NCBI RefSeq assembly: GCF_902833145.1
Contig: NZ_CADFEN010000010.1
Span: 186,001 to 250,000 of the forward strand
Source of the DNA: Burkholderia sp. BCC0506
GTDB lineage: Bacteria > Pseudomonadota > Gammaproteobacteria > Burkholderiales > Burkholderiaceae
Reading direction: 5' to 3'
DNA length: 64,000 nt
Shown in pieces: positions 54,103-63,808 of the stretch; positions within the stretch are counted from its first letter, which is position 1; each line of letters begins with the position of its first letter. The notes under the pieces are model-generated. The model worked only from the letters and a program-made list of their open reading frames with translations. It did not search any database and had not been told where the DNA came from. A program made the translations under genes and the position numbers.

Positions 54103-57100
54103 ATGGCAAAGTTTTTTATCGATCGCCCGATCTTCGCGTGGGTGATCGCCATCATCCTGATGCTGGCCGGGGTTGCGGCGATCTTCACGCTGCCGATCTC
54201 GCAGTATCCGACGATCGCGCCGCCATCGATCCAGATCACCGCGAACTACCCGGGCGCTTCCGCGAAGACGGTGGAAGACACGGTGACGCAGGTGATCGAG
54301 CAGCAGATGAGCGGTCTCGACAACTTCCTGTACATGTCGTCGACGAGTGACGACTCGGGCAACGCAACGATTACGCTGACCTTCGCGCCGGGCACCAACG
54401 CCGACATCGCGCAGGTCCAGGTGCAGAACAAGCTGTCGCTCGCGACGCCGGTTCTGCCGCAGGTCGTGCAGCAGCTCGGTCTGTCGGTCACGAAGTCGAG
54501 CAGCAGCTTCCTGCTGGTGCTCGCCTTCAACTCCGAAGACGGCAGCATGAACAAGTACGACCTCGCGAACTTCGTGGCGTCGCACGTGAAGGATCCGATC
54601 AGCCGGCTGAACGGCGTCGGTACCGTCACGCTGTTCGGCTCGCAGTACGCGATGCGGATCTGGCTCGACCCGAACCGCCTGACCAACTACGGCCTCACGC
54701 CGGTCGACGTCAGCTCGGCGATCGCCGCGCAGAACGTGCAGATCGCGGGCGGCCAGATCGGCGGCACGCCGGCGAAGCCGGGCACCATGCTGCAAGCGAC
54801 GATCACCGAATCGACGCTGCTGCAGACGCCCGAGCAGTTCGGCAACATCCTGCTGAAGGTCAACCAGGACGGCTCGCAGGTTCGCCTGAAGGACGTCTCG
54901 AAGATCGAGCTCGGCGGCGAAAACTACAACTTCGACACGAAGTACAACGGTCAGCCGACCGCGGCACTCGGTATCCAGCTCGCGACCAACGCGAACGCGC
55001 TCGCGACCGCGAAGGCCGTGCGCGCGAAGATCGACGAGCTCGCACCGTTCTTCCCGCACGGCCTGGTCGTCAAGTATCCGTACGACACGACGCCGTTCGT
55101 GAAGCTGTCGATCGAGGAAGTGGTCAAGACGCTGCTCGAAGGTATCGTGCTCGTGTTCCTCGTGATGTATCTGTTCCTGCAGAACCTGCGGGCGACGATC
55201 ATCCCGACGATCGCGGTGCCGGTCGTGCTGCTCGGTACGTTCGCGATCATGTCGATGGTCGGCTTCTCGATCAACACGCTGTCGATGTTCGGTCTCGTGC
55301 TCGCGATCGGCCTGCTGGTCGACGATGCGATCGTGGTGGTCGAGAACGTCGAGCGCGTGATGGCGGAAGAGGGGCTGTCGCCGAAGGAGGCGACCCGCAA
55401 GGCGATGGGCCAGATCACCGGCGCGCTCGTCGGCGTGGCGCTCGTGCTGTCGGCGGTGTTCGTGCCGGTGGCGTTCTCCGGCGGCTCGGTCGGCGCGATC
55501 TATCGTCAGTTCTCGCTGACGATCGTGTCGGCGATGGTGCTGTCGGTGCTGGTCGCGTTGATTCTGACGCCGGCGCTGTGCGCGACGATCCTCAAGCCGA
55601 TCCCGCAAGGGCATCACGAAGAGAAGAAGGGCTTCTTCGGCTGGTTCAACCGCACGTTCAACAACAGCCGCGACAAGTACCACGTCGGCGTGCACCACGT
55701 GATCAAGCGCTCGGGCCGCTGGCTCATCATCTATCTGGTCGTGATCGTCGCGGTCGGGCTGCTGTTCGTGCGCCTGCCGAAGTCGTTCCTGCCCGACGAA
55801 GACCAGGGCCTGATGTTCGTGATCGTGCAGACGCCGTCGGGTTCGACGCAGGAAACGACCGCGAAGACGCTCGCGAACATTTCCGACTACCTGCTGAAGG
55901 ACGAGAAGGAAATCGTCGAGTCGGCGTTCACGGTCAACGGCTTCAGCTTCGCGGGCCGCGGCCAGAACTCGGGTCTCGTGTTCGTGCGCCTGAAGGACTA
56001 TGCGCAGCGTCAGCATGCGAACCAGAAGGTGCAGGCGCTGATCGGCCGGATGTTCGGGCGCTACGCGGGCTACAAGGACGCGCTCGTGATTCCGTTCAAC
56101 CCGCCGTCGATTCCGGAACTCGGTACGGCCGCCGGCTTCGACTTCGAGCTGACGGACAACGCCGGTCTCGGTCACGACGCGCTGATGGCCGCACGTAACC
56201 AGCTGCTCGGGATGGCTTCGAAGGATCCGACGCTGCAGGGTGTCCGTCCGAACGGCCTGAACGATACGCCGCAGTACAAGGTCAACATCGACCGCGAGAA
56301 GGCGAATGCGCTCGGCGTGACGGCGGATGCGATCGACCAGACGTTCTCGATCGCGTGGGCGTCGCAGTACGTGAACAACTTCCTCGACACCGACGGCCGG
56401 ATCAAGAAGGTGTACGTGCAGGCCGACGCGCCGTTCCGGATGACGCCGGAAGACATGAACATCTGGTACGTGCGCAACAGCTCGGGCGGGATGGTGCCAT
56501 TCAGTGCGTTCTCCAGCGGCCACTGGATCTACGGGTCGCCGAAGCTCGAGCGCTACAACGGCGTGTCGGCGATGGAAATCCAGGGTCAGGCCGCGCCGGG
56601 CAAGTCGACCGGTCAGGCGATGGCCGCGATGGAAACGCTCGCGAAGAAGCTGCCGGTCGGTATCGGCTATTCGTGGACGGGCCTGTCGTTCCAGGAAATT
56701 CAGTCCGGCTCGCAGGCGCCGATCCTGTATGCGATCTCGATCCTCGTCGTGTTCCTGTGTCTCGCGGCGCTGTATGAAAGCTGGTCGATCCCGTTCTCGG
56801 TGATCATGGTCGTGCCGCTCGGCGTGATCGGCGCGCTGCTCGCGGCCACGCTGCGCGGCCTCGAGAACGACGTGTTCTTCCAGGTTGGCCTGCTGACCAC
56901 CGTGGGCCTGTCCGCGAAGAACGCGATCCTGATCGTCGAGTTCGCGCGCGAACTGCAGCAGACGGAGAAGATGGGGCCGATCGAGGCCGCGCTGGAAGCG
57001 GCGCGCCTGCGGCTGCGTCCGATCCTGATGACGTCGCTCGCGTTCATTCTCGGCGTGCTGCCGCTCGCGATCAGCAACGGTGCGGGTTCGGCGAGCCAGC

Positions 57101-57303
57101 ACGCGATCGGTACGGGCGTGATCGGCGGGATGATCACGGCGACGTTCCTCGCGATCTTCATGATCCCGATGTTCTTCGTGAAGATCCGTGCGATCTTCAG
57201 CGGCGAGAAGGAAGACGTCGACGAGGCGCTGCGCCTGGCTCAGGAGCACTCGCACCACGAAGAGAAGCCGGGCAACGGCGACGAAGGCAACAAGGGACAG
57301 TGA
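54103..57303 (+). CDS. RND multidrug efflux transporter (AcrB/BpeB-like), 1066 aa
   Basis: The inner-membrane proton-drug antiporter of the HAE1 group. It begins [21 protein letters not shown], has twelve predicted membrane helices and two large periplasmic loops, and carries the proton-relay Asp407-Asp408 ([13 protein letters not shown]) at the same numbers as in AcrB. The C-terminus has a hydrophilic His/Glu/Asn-rich tail ([19 protein letters not shown]). Expected substrates are dyes, detergents and several antibiotics, by family. The outer-membrane channel gene overlaps its stop. The pump is probably the Bcc counterpart of BpeAB-OprB. Confidence 0.96.
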   Translation: MAKFFIDRPIFAWVIAIILMLAGVAAIFTLPISQYPTIAPPSIQITANYPGASAKTVEDTVTQVIEQQMSGLDNFLYMSSTSDDSGNATITLTFAPGTNADIAQVQVQNKLSLATPVLPQVVQQLGLSVTKSSSSFLLVLAFNSEDGSMNKYDLANFVASHVKDPISRLNGVGTVTLFGSQYAMRIWLDPNRLTNYGLTPVDVSSAIAAQNVQIAGGQIGGTPAKPGTMLQATITESTLLQTPEQFGNILLKVNQDGSQVRLKDVSKIELGGENYNFDTKYNGQPTAALGIQLATNANALATAKAVRAKIDELAPFFPHGLVVKYPYDTTPFVKLSIEEVVKTLLEGIVLVFLVMYLFLQNLRATIIPTIAVPVVLLGTFAIMSMVGFSINTLSMFGLVLAIGLLVDDAIVVVENVERVMAEEGLSPKEATRKAMGQITGALVGVALVLSAVFVPVAFSGGSVGAIYRQFSLTIVSAMVLSVLVALILTPALCATILKPIPQGHHEEKKGFFGWFNRTFNNSRDKYHVGVHHVIKRSGRWLIIYLVVIVAVGLLFVRLPKSFLPDEDQGLMFVIVQTPSGSTQETTAKTLANISDYLLKDEKEIVESAFTVNGFSFAGRGQNSGLVFVRLKDYAQRQHANQKVQALIGRMFGRYAGYKDALVIPFNPPSIPELGTAAGFDFELTDNAGLGHDALMAARNQLLGMASKDPTLQGVRPNGLNDTPQYKVNIDREKANALGVTADAIDQTFSIAWASQYVNNFLDTDGRIKKVYVQADAPFRMTPEDMNIWYVRNSSGGMVPFSAFSSGHWIYGSPKLERYNGVSAMEIQGQAAPGKSTGQAMAAMETLAKKLPVGIGYSWTGLSFQEIQSGSQAPILYAISILVVFLCLAALYESWSIPFSVIMVVPLGVIGALLAATLRGLENDVFFQVGLLTTVGLSAKNAILIVEFARELQQTEKMGPIEAALEAARLRLRPILMTSLAFILGVLPLAISNGAGSASQHAIGTGVIGGMITATFLAIFMIPMFFVKIRAIFSGEKEDVDEALRLAQEHSHHEEKPGNGDEGNKGQ

Positions 57304-58826
57304 TGATGCAAAAACACGCTTTGACTGCAATCGCAGTCGCGCTCCTTGCCACGGGCTGCACGATGGCGCCGCATTACAAGCGGCCCGACGCACCCGTCGC
57401 GCAGGCGTACCCGGCCGGCGGCGTCTACGCGACGCAGCCGGGTGCGGCCGGCGCGCGCAGCGCGAACGGCCAGGCGGCGACTGCCATCGGCTGGCGCGAG
57501 TTCTTCGTCGATCCGCGCCTGCAGCGGCTCATCGAGATCGCGCTGAAGAACAACCGCGACCTGCGCGTGTCGGTGCTCAACATCGAGGCGGCGCGTGCGC
57601 AGTACCAGATCACGCGCGCCGGGCTGTTCCCGACGCTCGACGGCACAGGCACGGGCAATATCCAGCGCGTGCCGCAGGGGCTGTCGCAGACGGGGGCGCC
57701 GTACATCTCGCGCGCCTACAACGTCGGCCTGTCGGCGTCGTGGGAGCTCGATCTGTTCGGCCGCGTGCAGAGCCTGAAGGACCAGGCGCTCGCGCAATAC
57801 CTGTCGACGTCGTATGCCCGGCAGGCATCGGAAATCTCGCTGGTGTCGCAGGTGGCCGACCAGTACCTGACGCTGCTGTCGACCGACGAGCTGCTGAAGG
57901 TCACGGAAGACACGCTGAAGTCCGCCCAGGGGCAGTACGACCTGACGAAGCTGCGCTTCGACAACGGCACGGGCTCCGAGCTCGAGCTGCGGCAGGCTCA
58001 GACGGTGGTCGAGCAGGCGCTCGCGAACCAGCAGGCGCAGGCGCGTGCGCGTGCGCAGGCGCTGAACTATCTGGTGCTGCTGATCGGCGAGCCGCTGCCG
58101 GACGATCTGCCGGCGGGCATGCCGCTCGACGCGCAGAACCTGCTGACGGACGTGCCGGCCGGCCTGCCGTCGGATCTGCTCACGCGCCGTCCGGACGTGA
58201 TGCAGGCCGAGCAGGCGCTGCTGGCCGCGAACGCGAACATCGGCGCGGCGCGCGCGGCGTTCTTCCCGAAGATCTCGCTGACGGGCGCGTTCGGCACCGG
58301 CAGCCCGACGCTCGGCGGCCTGTTCAAGGCCGGTACGGCGGCATGGTCGTTCGCGCCGCAGATCACGATGCCGATCTTCGAAGGCGGACAGAACATCGCG
58401 AACCTGAACCTCGCGCATGTGCAGAAGCGCATCGAGATTGCCAACTACGAGAAGGCGATCCAGTCGGCGTTCCGCGAAGTGGCGGACGGTCTCGCCGCGC
58501 GCGGCACGTACGACCAGCAGATCGCGGCGCTCGAGCGCAACGAGCATGCGCAGCAGCGCCGCTTCGACCTGTCGGACCTGCGCTACAAGAATGGCGTCGA
58601 CAGCTACCTGACGGTGCTGACCGCGCAGACGGATCTGTACGCCGCGCAGCAGTCGTTGATCAATGCCCGTCTGGCACGCTGGACGAATCTGGTCGACCTG
58701 TACCGCGCACTGGGCGGCGGCTGGATCCAGCGCGCCGGCGAAGTGCCGCGCGCACCGGATGCACCGGTCGACTACGACAAGGCGGCCGCGCCTGCGCCTG
58801 CATCGGCAACGGCGACGAACGGGTAA
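57303..58826 (+). CDS. Outer-membrane efflux lipoprotein, OprM/NodT family (507 aa)
   Basis: The channel partner of the RND pump. A lipobox ATGCTMAPHYKRP near residue 19 marks a lipoprotein. Two homologous halves of alpha-helical hairpin and beta-strand carry the characteristic LRFDNGTGSELELRQAQTVVEQALANQQ and the closing YLTVLTAQTDLYAAQQSLINARL. The C-terminal 25 residues are Ala/Pro-rich. The start overlaps the transporter's stop (TGATG); one of two adjacent ATGs is used. Completes a three-gene operon and is followed by a hairpin terminator. Confidence 0.95.
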   Translation: MMQKHALTAIAVALLATGCTMAPHYKRPDAPVAQAYPAGGVYATQPGAAGARSANGQAATAIGWREFFVDPRLQRLIEIALKNNRDLRVSVLNIEAARAQYQITRAGLFPTLDGTGTGNIQRVPQGLSQTGAPYISRAYNVGLSASWELDLFGRVQSLKDQALAQYLSTSYARQASEISLVSQVADQYLTLLSTDELLKVTEDTLKSAQGQYDLTKLRFDNGTGSELELRQAQTVVEQALANQQAQARARAQALNYLVLLIGEPLPDDLPAGMPLDAQNLLTDVPAGLPSDLLTRRPDVMQAEQALLAANANIGAARAAFFPKISLTGAFGTGSPTLGGLFKAGTAAWSFAPQITMPIFEGGQNIANLNLAHVQKRIEIANYEKAIQSAFREVADGLAARGTYDQQIAALERNEHAQQRRFDLSDLRYKNGVDSYLTVLTAQTDLYAAQQSLINARLARWTNLVDLYRALGGGWIQRAGEVPRAPDAPVDYDKAAAPAPASATATNG

Positions 58827-58888
58827 GCGCGAAGAAGGGCAGGCGCGGCTTGCCGCACCTGCGCTTCAACCCGTTGTATGCGCAACAG

Positions 58889-58924
58889 AAAACGCCACGG
58901 ACGAAAGTTCGTGGCGTTTTCTTT
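58889..58924 (+). terminator. Terminator of the RND operon
   Basis: An 11-bp stem AAAACGCCACG/CGTGGCGTTTT with a 10-nt loop, then a T-rich tail, 62 bp after the channel gene. Confidence 0.9.
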
Positions 58925-59119
58925 TGCGCGGTCGAATCGTGCGGGAGGCCGTTGTCGTCGTGACGACAGGTGTGGCGCGTTCCACTGGCGCCGATCACGT
59001 CAATCGCGCCGATCCACACCGATCCGCGCGGTCGGCCGGCATTGCGCATCGCGCCACCGGCGCCCCGCCTGCTCGCGAGAATCGAGATTGCTTGAGCCTG
59101 ACGCGTGGTCAAGAATTCC

Positions 59120-59151
59120 CAAAACAAAACGCCACGGCATGCCGTGGCGTT
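59120..59151 (-). terminator. Terminator of the NCS2 permease gene
   Basis: A 24-bp perfect palindrome at 59128-59151 (arms AACGCCACGGCA and complement). On the minus strand it is followed by TTTTGTTTTGGG, so it terminates the leftward permease transcript, 40 bp after that stop. Confidence 0.85.
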
Positions 59152-59190
59152 CGTCGTTACCGCCTCACGCCATTGCTCGGCGCGGTGCGA

Positions 59191-60567
59191 TCAGTGGTGC
59201 ACGTCGACGGGGCGGCCGTCGAAATCATGGCCTGCACGCCGAATCTCGCACTTCGCATCCTTTTCGCCTTTCACGCCGTTGAACACGATGTTCAGGATCA
59301 CGGCCGTCGCCGATGCCAGCAGGATGCCGCTGTGCAGGATCGGTGCGAGCGCGGGCGGCAGCTTCGAGAAGAAGTGCGGCGACACGACCGGCACGAGGCC
59401 CATGCCGACGCTCACGGCGACGATGAACAGGTTGTGCGAATTGTTCACGAAGTCGACCTTCGACAGCACCTTGATGCCGTTCGCGGCGACCATCCCGAAC
59501 ATCACGATGCCTGCCCCGCCGAGCACGAACGGCGGCACCGACGCGACGACCTGCGCCATCTTCGGGAACAGGCCGAGCAGCACGAGGATCACGCCGCCCG
59601 TCGCGCACACGAAGCGGCTCTTCACGCCCGTCACGCCGATCAGGCCGACGTTCTGCGAGAACGACGTATGCGGGAACGAGTTGAAGATGCCGCCGATCAG
59701 CGTGCCGAGGCCGTCGACGCGCAGGCCGCGCACGAGGCGCTCCTGGTCGACCGGGCGATCGACCATGTCGCCGACCGCGAGGAACATGCCGGTCGATTCG
59801 ATGAACGTGACGAACATCACCGTGACCATCGTCACGATCGACAGCGGGTCGAAGTGCGGCAGGCCGAAGTGGAACGGCATCACGAAGCCGACCCACGGCG
59901 CGTGCGCCACGCCGTCGGTATTCACGCGGCCGAGCGCGAATGCGATCACGAAGCCGGCGACGATGCCGAGCAGCACCGAGATGTTCGCGATGAAGCCGCG
60001 GCCGTACTTGTTGATCAGCAGGATCAGCGTGAGCACGAGCAGCGACAGGCCGAGATAGACGGGGCTGCCGTACTCGGGATTGCCGACGCCGCCGGCCGCC
60101 CAGTTGATGCCCACTTCCATCAGCGACAGCCCGATCACGGCGATCACCGTGCCGACGACCACCGGCGGGAAGAACCGCAACAGCCTGCCGATCATCGGCG
60201 CGAGCACGATGCCGATGATGCCGGCGGCGATGGTCGAACCGAAGATGTCGAGAATGCCGAGGCCGGGGTTCGTGCCGATCGCGATCATCGGGCCGACGGC
60301 CGCGAACGTGCAGCCCATGATGACGGGCAGGCGGATCCCGAAGATCCACAGGCCGAGCGTCTGGATCAGCGTGGCGATGCCGCACGAAAACAGATCGGCG
60401 CTGATCAGGAACGCGATCTGGTCTTTCGGCAGCTTGAGCGCCGCGCCGACGATGAGCGGCACGGCGACGGCGCCGGCGTACATGACGAGGACGTGTTGCA
60501 GGCCAAGCGTTACCAGCTTGCCGGTCGGCAGCACCTCATCGCACGGATGGACCGTGTTCGATTGCAT
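59191..60567 (-). CDS. NCS2-family nucleobase permease, xanthine/uric acid type (458 aa)
   Basis: A nucleobase:cation symporter-2 with about fourteen membrane segments. Signatures are GLQHVLVMYAGAVAVPLIVG (the QH motif) near residues 22-41, and the family core including QNVGLIGVTGVKSRFVCATGG near 287-307. The presence of QNVGLI(G)xT rather than the uracil-type motif points to the xanthine/uric acid subgroup (UacT/XanP/PbuX), but exact substrates cannot be assigned by eye. The C-terminus has a hydrophilic His-rich tail. The start at 60567 follows a GGAGTGAGA ribosome site. No purine catabolism genes are adjacent. Confidence 0.9.
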   Translation of the reverse strand: MQSNTVHPCDEVLPTGKLVTLGLQHVLVMYAGAVAVPLIVGAALKLPKDQIAFLISADLFSCGIATLIQTLGLWIFGIRLPVIMGCTFAAVGPMIAIGTNPGLGILDIFGSTIAAGIIGIVLAPMIGRLLRFFPPVVVGTVIAVIGLSLMEVGINWAAGGVGNPEYGSPVYLGLSLLVLTLILLINKYGRGFIANISVLLGIVAGFVIAFALGRVNTDGVAHAPWVGFVMPFHFGLPHFDPLSIVTMVTVMFVTFIESTGMFLAVGDMVDRPVDQERLVRGLRVDGLGTLIGGIFNSFPHTSFSQNVGLIGVTGVKSRFVCATGGVILVLLGLFPKMAQVVASVPPFVLGGAGIVMFGMVAANGIKVLSKVDFVNNSHNLFIVAVSVGMGLVPVVSPHFFSKLPPALAPILHSGILLASATAVILNIVFNGVKGEKDAKCEIRRAGHDFDGRPVDVHH

Positions 60568-61005
60568 CTGTCTCACTCCATGATCTTGTTTTCGGGGTGA
60601 TACGAAGTTATTCGGAATGAATCCATGCAACAAGAGCACTGGGTTCTATTCCGTTCTTTGCTGGTTCGATATGCCATTTCGGCATGGAGCAGGGAGTCGA
60701 TCATCGGGAAACTGCCGCGGGAGTGAGGTTTACCGGTTTTATAGCGCTTCAAAATAGCGCCGGCCCCCCTGTCAAATATGGCCGGCTTTATGGTGTGTAT
60801 CGGGTCCGTCGCATAGTGGCAAAAACGGGCGTGCGGAAACCGTGCCGGGTTAACCCGCGAGCGGCCGCTTTTGCATGCAAGGTGCCGCCTCGTCGAACCC
60901 GCCGGCCGGCGGCACGTTCGATGTGTCGACGCGGCGGCAAAAACCGGGGCGCCCATCGCGATCCCGTTATCATCGACATCCGTTCATACGAATCCCCGTC
61001 ACGTC
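60568..61005. other. Intergenic region between divergent permease and xylulokinase genes, no gene seen
   Basis: About 440 bp. The half next to the permease (60590-60800) is AT-richer than its surroundings and should hold promoters for the leftward permease. Open frames of 60-130 codons cross it but lack ribosome sites and coding bias. No riboswitch or tRNA-like fold is evident. Confidence 0.5.
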
Positions 61006-62472
61006 ATGCGCCTGCTCGGAATCGACCTCGGCACCGGCTCCGTCAAACTCGTCACGCTCGATGCCGACGGCGTCGAGCGCTCGGTCGCGAGCGAACCTTA
61101 TGCGTTGTCGTCGCCGCAGCCCGGCTGGGCGGAAATCGCGCCCGACACCTGGTGGCAGGCGCTCGTGCGCGCGGCCGCGCGGCTGCCGGCCGACGAGCGC
61201 GCGCAGGTCGCGGCGATCGGCTTTTCGGGCCAGATGCATGGCGTCGTGCTGATCGACGCGGCCGGCGAGCCGGTGCGGCCCGCGCTGCTGTGGCCCGACA
61301 CGCGCGCGGTGCGCGAGACAGACGCGGCCGGGTGGTCCGTCGCCGGATTACCCGTCGCCGGATTACCCGTCGTCCCGAATCCCGTCGCGCCCGGCATGGC
61401 CGGCCCGCTGTTGCGCTGGCTCGCCACGCACGAACCCGATGCGCTGCGTGCCGCCCGCTGGGCCGTGCAGCCGAAGGACTGGCTGCGCATCGCGCTCGGC
61501 GGCGACGTCGCGGCCGATCCGAGCGACGCGTGCGCGACGGCGCTCGCGACGCCCGACGGCGCGTGGGACGGCGCATTGATCGATGCGCTGGGCTTGCCGG
61601 CCGACCGCTTCGCGCCGGTGCGTGCGTCGACCGCGCGCTGCGGGGTGCTCGGCGCGCAGGCCGCGGCCGCGCTCGGCCTGCCGGCCGGCGTGCCGCTCGC
61701 CACGGGCGCGGCCGATACCGCGTGCGCCGCGCTCGGCAGCGGGCTGACCGCGGCGGGCGACGCGCTGCTGACGACCGGCAGCGGCGGGCAGATCGTCGTG
61801 CTCGCGGATGCGCTGCCGCCCGCGCGGCGCGGATTGCATCGCTATCGTGCGGCGGCGGGCGGCGGTTGTTACACGATGGCGGCGATGCAGAACGTCGGGC
61901 TCGCGCTCGAAGCCGTGCGCGGCTGGCTCGGCTATGCGCGATGGGCCGATGCGTACGACGATGCGTTCGCGCAGCCGGCGTCCGAACGGCTGTGCTTCCT
62001 GCCATACCTGACCGGCGAACGTTCGCCGTGGATGAACCCCGATGCGCGCGGCGGCTGGCTCGGCCTCGGGCTCGGCGACACGCGCGGCGCGATGATGCGC
62101 GCCGCGTTCGAAGGCGTCGCGTTCGCGTTGCGCGCCGGGCTCGACGCGATTCGCGACGCCGATCGCCGCGACGCGGTGACGACGCTGCGTCTCGCCGGCG
62201 GCGGCTCGGTCGACCCACGCTGGCGCCAGTTGCTCGCCGACGCGCTCGGCGCGTCGCTGCACGCGATCGACTGCCCGAACGCTGCGACGCGCGGCGCCGC
62301 CTTGCTCGCCGGCATCGCGATCGGGCATTGGCGTGAAGATGCGTTGCGCGCGCTGGCGCCGGGTGCGTCGCCGGTCGCCGCGCCGCATGACGACCGCCTG
62401 CTGGCCGCACGCCACGCGCGCTTTGTCGATCTGTACGCCCGCACGGATGCATGGTTCACGACGGGCGTTTAA
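61006..62472 (+). CDS. xylB: Xylulokinase, FGGY family (488 aa)
   Basis: A carbohydrate kinase of the FGGY family. It opens RLLGIDLGTGSVKLVTLDADG; the conserved GFSGQMHGVVLID and WPDTRA segments with the catalytic Asp-rich site (GAADTACAALGSG) place it nearest XylB, which phosphorylates D-xylulose. A 15-bp tandem duplication at residues about 112-122 (VAGLPVAGLP) lies in a surface loop before the WLAT segment. It is a single gene without xylose isomerase or a transporter nearby; it may act on xylulose from pentitol routes. The start at 61006 is the family start; the frame is open further upstream. Confidence 0.9.
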   Translation: MRLLGIDLGTGSVKLVTLDADGVERSVASEPYALSSPQPGWAEIAPDTWWQALVRAAARLPADERAQVAAIGFSGQMHGVVLIDAAGEPVRPALLWPDTRAVRETDAAGWSVAGLPVAGLPVVPNPVAPGMAGPLLRWLATHEPDALRAARWAVQPKDWLRIALGGDVAADPSDACATALATPDGAWDGALIDALGLPADRFAPVRASTARCGVLGAQAAAALGLPAGVPLATGAADTACAALGSGLTAAGDALLTTGSGGQIVVLADALPPARRGLHRYRAAAGGGCYTMAAMQNVGLALEAVRGWLGYARWADAYDDAFAQPASERLCFLPYLTGERSPWMNPDARGGWLGLGLGDTRGAMMRAAFEGVAFALRAGLDAIRDADRRDAVTTLRLAGGGSVDPRWRQLLADALGASLHAIDCPNAATRGAALLAGIAIGHWREDALRALAPGASPVAAPHDDRLLAARHARFVDLYARTDAWFTTGV

Positions 62473-62684
62473 ACTCGAACACTTGTTCATTTGCGTCAGC
62501 GATGACGCATCAAGGCAAGCCAGCGACCGTTTCCCGCACGCGATGCGCGCCGGGAGCGGCCATCATGGCGAGCACGACATTCTTGCGCCGGGCCACGCGG
62601 CACGGCGTCGACCGCATTGCATGAATCCCGGCCGGCGTCGCACGCCAGCCCGGGCCGATCTCACCGACACACAGGAGTGACACG

Positions 62685-63791
62685 ATGAAAACGAAAGCCG
62701 CGATTGCATGGAAGGCCGGGGCGCCGCTGACGATCGAGGAAGTCGACCTCGAAGGGCCGCGCGCCGGCGAAGTGCTGATCGAAGTGAAGGCGACGGGCAT
62801 CTGCCACACCGACTACTACACGCTGTCGGGCGCCGATCCGGAGGGGATCTTCCCGGCGATCCTGGGCCACGAGGGCGCGGGCGTGGTGGTCGACGTCGGC
62901 CCCGGTGTCGGCACCGTGAGGAAGGGCGACCACGTGATTCCGCTCTACACGCCCGAATGCCGCGAGTGCAAGTTCTGCCTGTCGCGCAAGACCAACCTGT
63001 GCCAGAAGATTCGCGCGACGCAGGGCAAGGGCCTGATGCCGGACGCGACGTCGCGCTTCTCGCTCGACGGCAAGCCGCTGTTCCACTACATGGGTACGTC
63101 GACGTTCTCGAACTACATCGTCGTGCCGGAGATCGCGGTCGCGAAGGTGCGCGAGGACGCGCCGTTCGACAAGATCTGCTACATCGGCTGCGGCGTGACG
63201 ACGGGCGTGGGCGCGGTCGTGTACTCGGCGAAGGTCGAGGCCGGTGCGAACGTGGTCGTGTTCGGCCTCGGCGGGATCGGCCTGAACGTGATCCAGGGCG
63301 CGAAGATGGTCGGCGCGGACAAGATCATCGGCGTCGACATCAACCCGAAGCGCGTCGAGCTCGCGAAGAAGTTCGGGATGACGCACTTCATCAACCCGAA
63401 CGAAGTCGAGAACGTCGTCGACCACATCGTGCAGCTGACCGACGGCGGCGCGGATTACTCGTTCGAATGCGTCGGCAACGTGAAGCTGATGCGCCAGGCG
63501 CTCGAATGCACGCACAAGGGCTGGGGCCAGTCGTTCATCATCGGCGTGGCCGCGGCAGGCGAGGAGATCAGCACGCGTCCGTTCCAGCTGGTGACGGGCC
63601 GCGAGTGGAAGGGCTCGGCGTTCGGCGGCGCACGCGGGCGCACCGACGTACCGAAGATCGTCGACTGGTACATGGAAGGCAAGATCAACATCGACGACCT
63701 GATCACGCACACGCTGCCGCTCGAGCGGATCAACGAAGGCTTCGACCTGATGAAGGCCGGCGAGTCGATCCGCTCGGTCGTGCTGTACTGA
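62685..63791 (+). CDS. adhC: S-(hydroxymethyl)glutathione dehydrogenase / class III alcohol dehydrogenase (368 aa)
   Basis: A zinc-containing medium-chain dehydrogenase that oxidises S-hydroxymethylglutathione formed from formaldehyde; many also reduce S-nitrosoglutathione. Catalytic zinc ligands lie in TGICHTDYYTLSG and GHEGAGVV, the structural zinc in CRECKFCLSRKTNLC, and the NAD site in GLGGIGLNVIQGAKMVGA. Length and TSTFSNYIVVPEIAVAK confirm class III. A CAGGAGTG ribosome site precedes the ATG. It is followed after 17 bp by fghA, so the two form the formaldehyde detoxification pair. Confidence 0.96.
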   Translation: MKTKAAIAWKAGAPLTIEEVDLEGPRAGEVLIEVKATGICHTDYYTLSGADPEGIFPAILGHEGAGVVVDVGPGVGTVRKGDHVIPLYTPECRECKFCLSRKTNLCQKIRATQGKGLMPDATSRFSLDGKPLFHYMGTSTFSNYIVVPEIAVAKVREDAPFDKICYIGCGVTTGVGAVVYSAKVEAGANVVVFGLGGIGLNVIQGAKMVGADKIIGVDINPKRVELAKKFGMTHFINPNEVENVVDHIVQLTDGGADYSFECVGNVKLMRQALECTHKGWGQSFIIGVAAAGEEISTRPFQLVTGREWKGSAFGGARGRTDVPKIVDWYMEGKINIDDLITHTLPLERINEGFDLMKAGESIRSVVLY

Positions 63792-63808
63792 CCGGGGAGC
63801 GCACCGCC

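Larger units (their letters stand above)
58827..59190. other. Intergenic region between convergent genes, two hairpins, no gene seen
   Basis: About 360 bp between the pump channel gene (plus) and the permease gene (minus). Apart from the terminators at 58889 and 59128, which share the core AACGCCACG, I see no coding sequence with convincing start or family resemblance. Confidence 0.6.

Noticed and set aside
52840-57393. A 1517-codon open frame antisense to the RND operon
   Set aside because: Composition is Arg/His/Val-rich, with no family resemblance, and it mirrors the codon structure of the sense genes. Long antisense frames are expected in GC-rich coding DNA.
60573-60956. A 127-codon minus-strand frame upstream of the NCS2 permease
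   Set aside because: It overlaps the permease promoter region, lacks a ribosome site and codon bias, and resembles nothing known.
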